Both the position numbers and the translations under genes were made by a program. A DNA stretch of 8,896 nt, from positions 1 through 8,896 of the forward strand of contig JBPEWV010000029.1 of the NCBI GenBank assembly GCA_052032335.1. Reading direction: 5' to 3'. The notes beneath the pieces were generated by a model, which was given only the letters and a program-made list of their open reading frames with translations, was not told where the DNA came from and made no database searches. This stretch comes from Pleionea sp052032335. Lineage in GTDB: Bacteria; Pseudomonadota; Gammaproteobacteria; Enterobacterales; Kangiellaceae. Of this stretch, positions 5,665-8,896 are shown piece by piece (the stretch's first letter is position 1; the number at the start of each line of letters is the position of its first letter).

Positions 5665-7838
5665 TGAGCGAACAACAAAGTGCGTTTCAATTTGAGATAA
5701 ATGAAAAATCGATCGGTGTCATTACTATTGATGTTCCGGGCGAAGCTCAAAATACGTTGAAAAAAGAATTTGTCGATGAAATAGCCTCGTTATTGAATCG
5801 TATTGAGCAAGAAGATGTGAAAGGTCTCATTATCTGTTCTGGAAAACCCGGCAGTTTTGTCGCCGGAGCAGACATCACCATGTTGAAGGCCGTTACAACC
5901 GAATCGGAAGCAGAAGAATTGTCGAAAGCGGGGCAAGCGATCTTCAATCGAATGGAGCAATTGAACATTCCAACCGTAGCTGCGATTGATGGCGCATGCC
6001 TTGGTGGTGGTCTGGAGTTGGCTATGGCTTGCCATGAGCGCGTCTGTACTGATAACAGCAAAACCAAGCTCGGTCTCCCCGAGGTGCAACTGGGCGTTTT
6101 GCCCGGCAGCGGCGGAACTCAGCGGATGCCGCGTTTAACAGGCATTGCAACCGCGCTTGATCTGATGCTTACCGGCAAACAATTGAACGCCAGACGTGCT
6201 AAGAAAGTTGGTCTGGTGGATGAAGTTGTACCGGTTGCCAATTTGATGGTTGCCGCAGAGAAACGATTATTAGCCATGGCGGAAAAAGGGCGTTGGTCGA
6301 AATCGTGTGACGATCGTCCGGTAAGCTGGAAAGGGGCGTTGAGTTCGTCCGGTGCCCAGGAGCTGGCATTGGAAAGCAACAGTTTCGGTCGAAAAATTAT
6401 TTTTGATAAAGCCCGTAAAACGGTCAAAGGAAAAACCAAGGGAAATTACCCTGCGCCACTGAAGATTATCGAGTGCATTGAGATGGGCGCAGAGCACGGC
6501 TTTGAAAAAGGTCTGGAAGTAGAAGCGCGATATTTTGGCGAACTGGTAATGACGCCCGTCGCAGCTCAACTAATGAGTATTTTCTTTGCCACCACCGAAT
6601 TGAAAAAAGATACCGGTGTTGATGGAAAAGTAAAACCCCGTGATTTACAGCGAGTTGGTGTACTTGGTGGCGGATTGATGGGGGCTGGCATAGCTGCGGT
6701 CACCATCGAAAAAGCAGGATTGCCTGTCCGTTTGAAAGACGTGTCTGTTGAAGGCATTAATCATGCCATGAAATACAGTTGGAAATTATTAAAGAAGAAG
6801 TTGAAACGTCGTCAGTACTCCAAAATAGAGGCCGCGCGGGTTCAGTCTAGGTTGACCGGTACCACAGGTTATGACGGGTTTAAGAACACCGATATTGTAA
6901 TTGAGGCCGTGTTTGAAGACTTGGCGTTGAAACATCAAATGGTAAAAGACGTCGAAGAAAATTGTTCCGACGACACAATCTTTGCTACAAATACCTCGTC
7001 AATCCCGATTTCTGAAATTGCGACGGCGAGTAAACGCCCTGAGCAAGTGATCGGTCTGCATTATTTTTCACCAGTAGAAAAAATGCCACTATTGGAGATT
7101 ATCAAGACCGACAAAACTTCGGATGAAGTAATTGCCAGTTGTGTTGAGCTTGGTAAGCAACAAGGGAAAACAGTTATTGTGGTGAATGATGGTGCTGGTT
7201 TTTACGTCAATCGTATTCTTGCACCTTACATGAATGAAGCAGCCTACTTGCTTTCAGAAGGCGTTGCAATTGATGCCATTGATAAAGCATTGGTTAAAGC
7301 AGGTTTCCCGGTTGGTCCCATGACATTACTTGATGAAGTCGGCATTGACGTCGCAACTAAAGTATCCCCGATTTTAGAAGAGGCTTTTGGCAGTCGTATG
7401 ACGCCGCCAAAAATGTTCGACAAGCTCAAGCAAGACGATCGCAAGGGGCGCAAAAATGGTCGGGGTTTGTATCGTTACGATGGCGATAAAAAGAGCGAAA
7501 AAACGGTCGATGAGAGTGTTTATAAACTGTTGGGTATTAGCCCTTCCACTCAAATTAAAGCCGACGAGATTGTTGAACGGTGCTTGCTCACTATGGTGAA
7601 CGAAGCCGCGCGTTGCCTGGAAGGCAAGATTATTCGAAACGCCAGAGACGGTGACATTGGTGCAGTTTTCGGAATCGGTTTTCCACCCTTTTTAGGTGGG
7701 CCATTCCGATACATGGACAGTAAGGGGATTCAACAAATTGTCGAGCGGTTGAACTACTTTAAAGATAAGTTCGGTGAGCGATTTGAGCCTGCGCCGTTAT
7801 TGGTCGAAATGGCTGAAAAAGGACAATCTTTTCATTAG
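5664..7838 (+). CDS. fadJ: Multifunctional beta-oxidation alpha subunit FadJ (enoyl-CoA hydratase / 3-hydroxyacyl-CoA dehydrogenase)
   Basis: A 724-residue two-part enzyme, close to the usual FadJ length. Residues about 1-190 form a crotonase-type enoyl-CoA hydratase: oxyanion region SFVAGADI, GGGLE118LA and GLPE140VQLG, with the two catalytic glutamates 22 residues apart as in FadJ (20 in FadB). Residues about 328-510 form the NAD-binding dehydrogenase domain with the Rossmann loop GVLGGGLMGAG (332-342), and the catalytic pair H466 and E478 in LHYFSPVEKMPLLE. Two C-terminal dehydrogenase domains follow (from about 511 and 635), including GFPVGPMTLLDEVGID and GFPPFLGGPFRYMD. It hydrates enoyl-CoA and oxidises the product to 3-ketoacyl-CoA for FadI. 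The start overlaps the fadI stop by one base and has a TGGAGG ribosome site 7 nt upstream (5651-5656). All visible active-site residues are intact. An intrinsic terminator follows 20 nt after the stop. Confidence 0.97.
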   Translation: MSEQQSAFQFEINEKSIGVITIDVPGEAQNTLKKEFVDEIASLLNRIEQEDVKGLIICSGKPGSFVAGADITMLKAVTTESEAEELSKAGQAIFNRMEQLNIPTVAAIDGACLGGGLELAMACHERVCTDNSKTKLGLPEVQLGVLPGSGGTQRMPRLTGIATALDLMLTGKQLNARRAKKVGLVDEVVPVANLMVAAEKRLLAMAEKGRWSKSCDDRPVSWKGALSSSGAQELALESNSFGRKIIFDKARKTVKGKTKGNYPAPLKIIECIEMGAEHGFEKGLEVEARYFGELVMTPVAAQLMSIFFATTELKKDTGVDGKVKPRDLQRVGVLGGGLMGAGIAAVTIEKAGLPVRLKDVSVEGINHAMKYSWKLLKKKLKRRQYSKIEAARVQSRLTGTTGYDGFKNTDIVIEAVFEDLALKHQMVKDVEENCSDDTIFATNTSSIPISEIATASKRPEQVIGLHYFSPVEKMPLLEIIKTDKTSDEVIASCVELGKQQGKTVIVVNDGAGFYVNRILAPYMNEAAYLLSEGVAIDAIDKALVKAGFPVGPMTLLDEVGIDVATKVSPILEEAFGSRMTPPKMFDKLKQDDRKGRKNGRGLYRYDGDKKSEKTVDESVYKLLGISPSTQIKADEIVERCLLTMVNEAARCLEGKIIRNARDGDIGAVFGIGFPPFLGGPFRYMDSKGIQQIVERLNYFKDKFGERFEPAPLLVEMAEKGQSFH

Positions 7839-7858
7839 TTTTTAACACCGTTTAAAAT

Positions 7859-7888
7859 AGCCGGACGTTTATACGTTCGGCTTTTTTT
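7859..7888 (+). terminator. Intrinsic terminator of fadIJ
   Basis: AGCCGGACGT (7859-7868), loop TTAT and ACGTTCGGCT (7873-7882) form a 10-bp stem with one G-T wobble, followed directly by a run of T to 7888. It lies 20 nt after the fadJ stop and should end the fadIJ transcript, so the small gene at 8022 likely has its own promoter. Confidence 0.9.
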
Positions 7889-7916
7889 ATTAACCAGTTT
7901 TACACATCTGGTTGAT
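7889..7916. repeat. Inverted repeat just after the terminator
   Basis: ATTAACCAG (7889-7897) and CTGGTTGAT (7908-7916) can pair over 9 bp with one wobble around a 10-nt loop. No T-run follows, so it is not a classic terminator. It could be a regulator site for the downstream gene, a backup transcript end, or chance. The rest of the gap to 8021 holds no gene; a 16-bp imperfect copy of 7853-7868 lies at 7980-7995. Confidence 0.35.
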
Positions 7917-8021
7917 GAATACATGAACTGTCGCATCAGAGTTTCCGCTCAGGGTATTTAAACCTGAAACAAAGTTGTCTAAAATAGGCGGACATGGACT
8001 AATTAGCAACAGATTGGAATT

Positions 8022-8294
8022 ATGCAAAGGATATTTTGGTTGATTATTGCGCTGCAAAGTGCGTTGGCGTTCGGTTATGCAATGCAGTGGCCGAGCAGCA
8101 GTTGGGCATGGCTTTCAGGTATCATTGTCTATATCGGAACTTGTATAGGGTTAATGATGGTCGGTCTGCAAGTCGCGAAACGCGATAAAGTTTATTATCT
8201 TTTAACCGTCGCGAGTGTATCGTTTAACTGGGTTTTATTTGGTACTGTCGGTATCGTTGCCTCGTCGTTGATCGGTTTCATTCACTATATTTGA
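8022..8294 (+). CDS. Small membrane protein of unknown function, three predicted helices
   Basis: A 90-residue protein that I do not recognise. It is strongly hydrophobic, with three likely membrane helices at about 4-22, 28-49 and 58-86, separated by short loops. The loop QVAKRDK (50-56) is the most basic part, so by the positive-inside rule it and the region after helix 2 probably face the cytoplasm. Aromatic residues cluster at helix ends (WPSSSWAW, residues 23-30). The ribosome site is weak (GGA only 3 nt before the ATG at 8022), and no clear sigma-70 promoter is seen; TTGTCT (7975-7980) with ACTAAT 17 nt later is the best but poor pair. The ORF is taken as real because it is collinear, of membrane-protein composition, fills the gap between fadJ and the glycerate kinase, and its TGA overlaps an ATG (TGATG), as at a coupled gene junction. 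Confidence 0.7.
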   Translation: MQRIFWLIIALQSALAFGYAMQWPSSSWAWLSGIIVYIGTCIGLMMVGLQVAKRDKVYYLLTVASVSFNWVLFGTVGIVASSLIGFIHYI

Positions 8295-8322
8295 TGAGGT
8301 TGATCAGTCGGATGAATATTTA

Positions 8323-8896
8323 TTGAAGCGCTGTTTCAGAGAGTTCATTTTAAATTCATTACGGCAAAACGATGCTGAACAGCAAACACGTCGATTTGTA
8401 ACCGATTCACCCAGCGTTTTTAGTGCCCAAAACTATCAAGTGGTTGCCATCGGAAAGGCTGCGGCAGCGATGCTGTCGGGGCTGGATGGTTTATTCGAGA
8501 AGATTGATCGAGCACTGGTCATCACACCCGAGCATTATCTTCTTCCGCAATGCAAATTAGCTAATGTTGAAATAATTGAATCCTCACACCCTCTACCTGA
8601 CGTTCGCTCACTGTACGCTGGCAAACGACTGGTTCAATTTATTCATCAGTCGACGAGTAAGCATTGGGTTTTTCTAATTTCGGGTGGCGCGTCAGCCTGT
8701 GTTGAACAGTTACCCAGCGGAATAAGTTTAGAAACCTTATCCAGGCTCAATCAACGACTCATCTCTTCTAACCTTAACATCAAGCAGATAAATGCTGTTC
8801 GAAAGTCATATTCGACTATCAAAAACGGTGGATTACTCAACGTTTTTTCAAGTGGAAGCCAGATAGTGCAATTGACGTTATCGGATGTGATGGGAG
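8323..8896 (+). CDS. Glycerate 2-kinase (DUF4147/MOFRL family), 3' part missing, start uncertain
   Basis: The frame is open from 8272 to the right edge and clearly encodes the N-terminal half of a GckA/TtuD-type glycerate kinase, which phosphorylates D-glycerate to 2-phosphoglycerate with ATP. Numbered from TTG 8323: VVAIGK45AAAAM (Lys of the catalytic GKAA motif), SSH89PLPD, LISGGASA (118-125), INAVR160K161 and LSDVMG at the edge. These line up in order with the Thermotoga maritima enzyme as I remember it; about half of the usual 415-450 residues is present. The family's VRKH is VRKS here, and the following segment is NGG rather than KGG. No ATG, GTG or well-served TTG lies in frame before the conserved region: TTG 8323 is the only common start codon, with at best a GGA 11 nt upstream. 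The ATG at 8294, overlapping the preceding stop, is in another frame and ends after ten codons. A frame-disrupting single-base change near 8296 is possible. Confidence 0.82.
   Translation, partial: MKRCFREFILNSLRQNDAEQQTRRFVTDSPSVFSAQNYQVVAIGKAAAAMLSGLDGLFEKIDRALVITPEHYLLPQCKLANVEIIESSHPLPDVRSLYAGKRLVQFIHQSTSKHWVFLISGGASACVEQLPSGISLETLSRLNQRLISSNLNIKQINAVRKSYSTIKNGGLLNVFSSGSQIVQLTLSDVMG

Noticed and set aside
4285..7838. Assignment as fadA/fadB instead of fadI/fadJ
   Set aside because: The thiolase-first order, the 459-residue thiolase with FadI-like motifs and the 22-residue spacing of the hydratase glutamates all fit FadI/FadJ.
7941..7970. Bulged palindrome GTTTC...AGG / CCTGAAAC upstream of the small membrane gene
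   Set aside because: The arms pair only if a 5-nt bulge is allowed, and the arm order is opposite to that of the PsrA-like boxes; too weak to call an operator.
8294..8326. Ten-codon open frame from ATG 8294 as a leader peptide
   Set aside because: No ribosome site, no meaningful composition (MRLISRMNIY) and no attenuator structure seen; better explained as a displaced start of the kinase gene.

Overview
The window reads as a chromosomal core segment of a gammaproteobacterium. I infer this from the FadI/FadJ pair, whose sequences follow the E. coli FadI/FadJ type rather than FadA/FadB, and from the MoxR-DUF58-DUF4381-VWA-VWA order of the minus-strand operon. Base composition is balanced, and I see no insertion sequence, phage gene, CRISPR array, tRNA or rRNA. 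A marine, Shewanella/Oceanospirillales-like lineage is only a guess.

Layout. On the minus strand, from 4056 down to the left edge, lies a tightly packed five-gene operon: a MoxR AAA+ ATPase, a DUF58 protein, a DUF4381 membrane protein, a BatA-like VWA membrane protein and a BatB-like VWA protein cut by the window edge. Junctions are 8 nt apart, then overlapping by 4, 8 and 1 nt. Diverging from it across a 228-bp gap is a plus-strand operon, fadI-fadJ (4285-7838), joined by a TAATG overlap and closed by a clear intrinsic terminator (7859-7888). After a 183-bp intergenic stretch come a small three-helix membrane protein of unknown function (8022-8294) and the N-terminal half of a DUF4147/MOFRL glycerate 2-kinase, cut by the right edge.

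How the genes work together. FadI (thiolase) and FadJ (enoyl-CoA hydratase plus 3-hydroxyacyl-CoA dehydrogenase) form the second fatty-acid beta-oxidation complex. The MoxR/VWA set is a membrane-associated AAA+ chaperone and metal-binding adaptor system whose substrate is generally poorly known. The shared intergenic region carries two 18-bp palindromic boxes (4165-4182 and 4202-4219) resembling the operator of PsrA, a fatty-acid-responsive TetR-type repressor. One overlaps the predicted fadI -35 element. The other overlaps a weaker candidate moxR promoter, so co-regulation of both operons is possible but inferred.

Most worth a second look: the twin PsrA-like boxes; the glycerate kinase, which has no ATG or GTG start in its own frame although an ATG overlaps the preceding stop in another frame; the Lys/Ala/Pro-rich N-terminal extension on FadI; and the unidentified small membrane protein. 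I found no strong evidence of a wholly new system.
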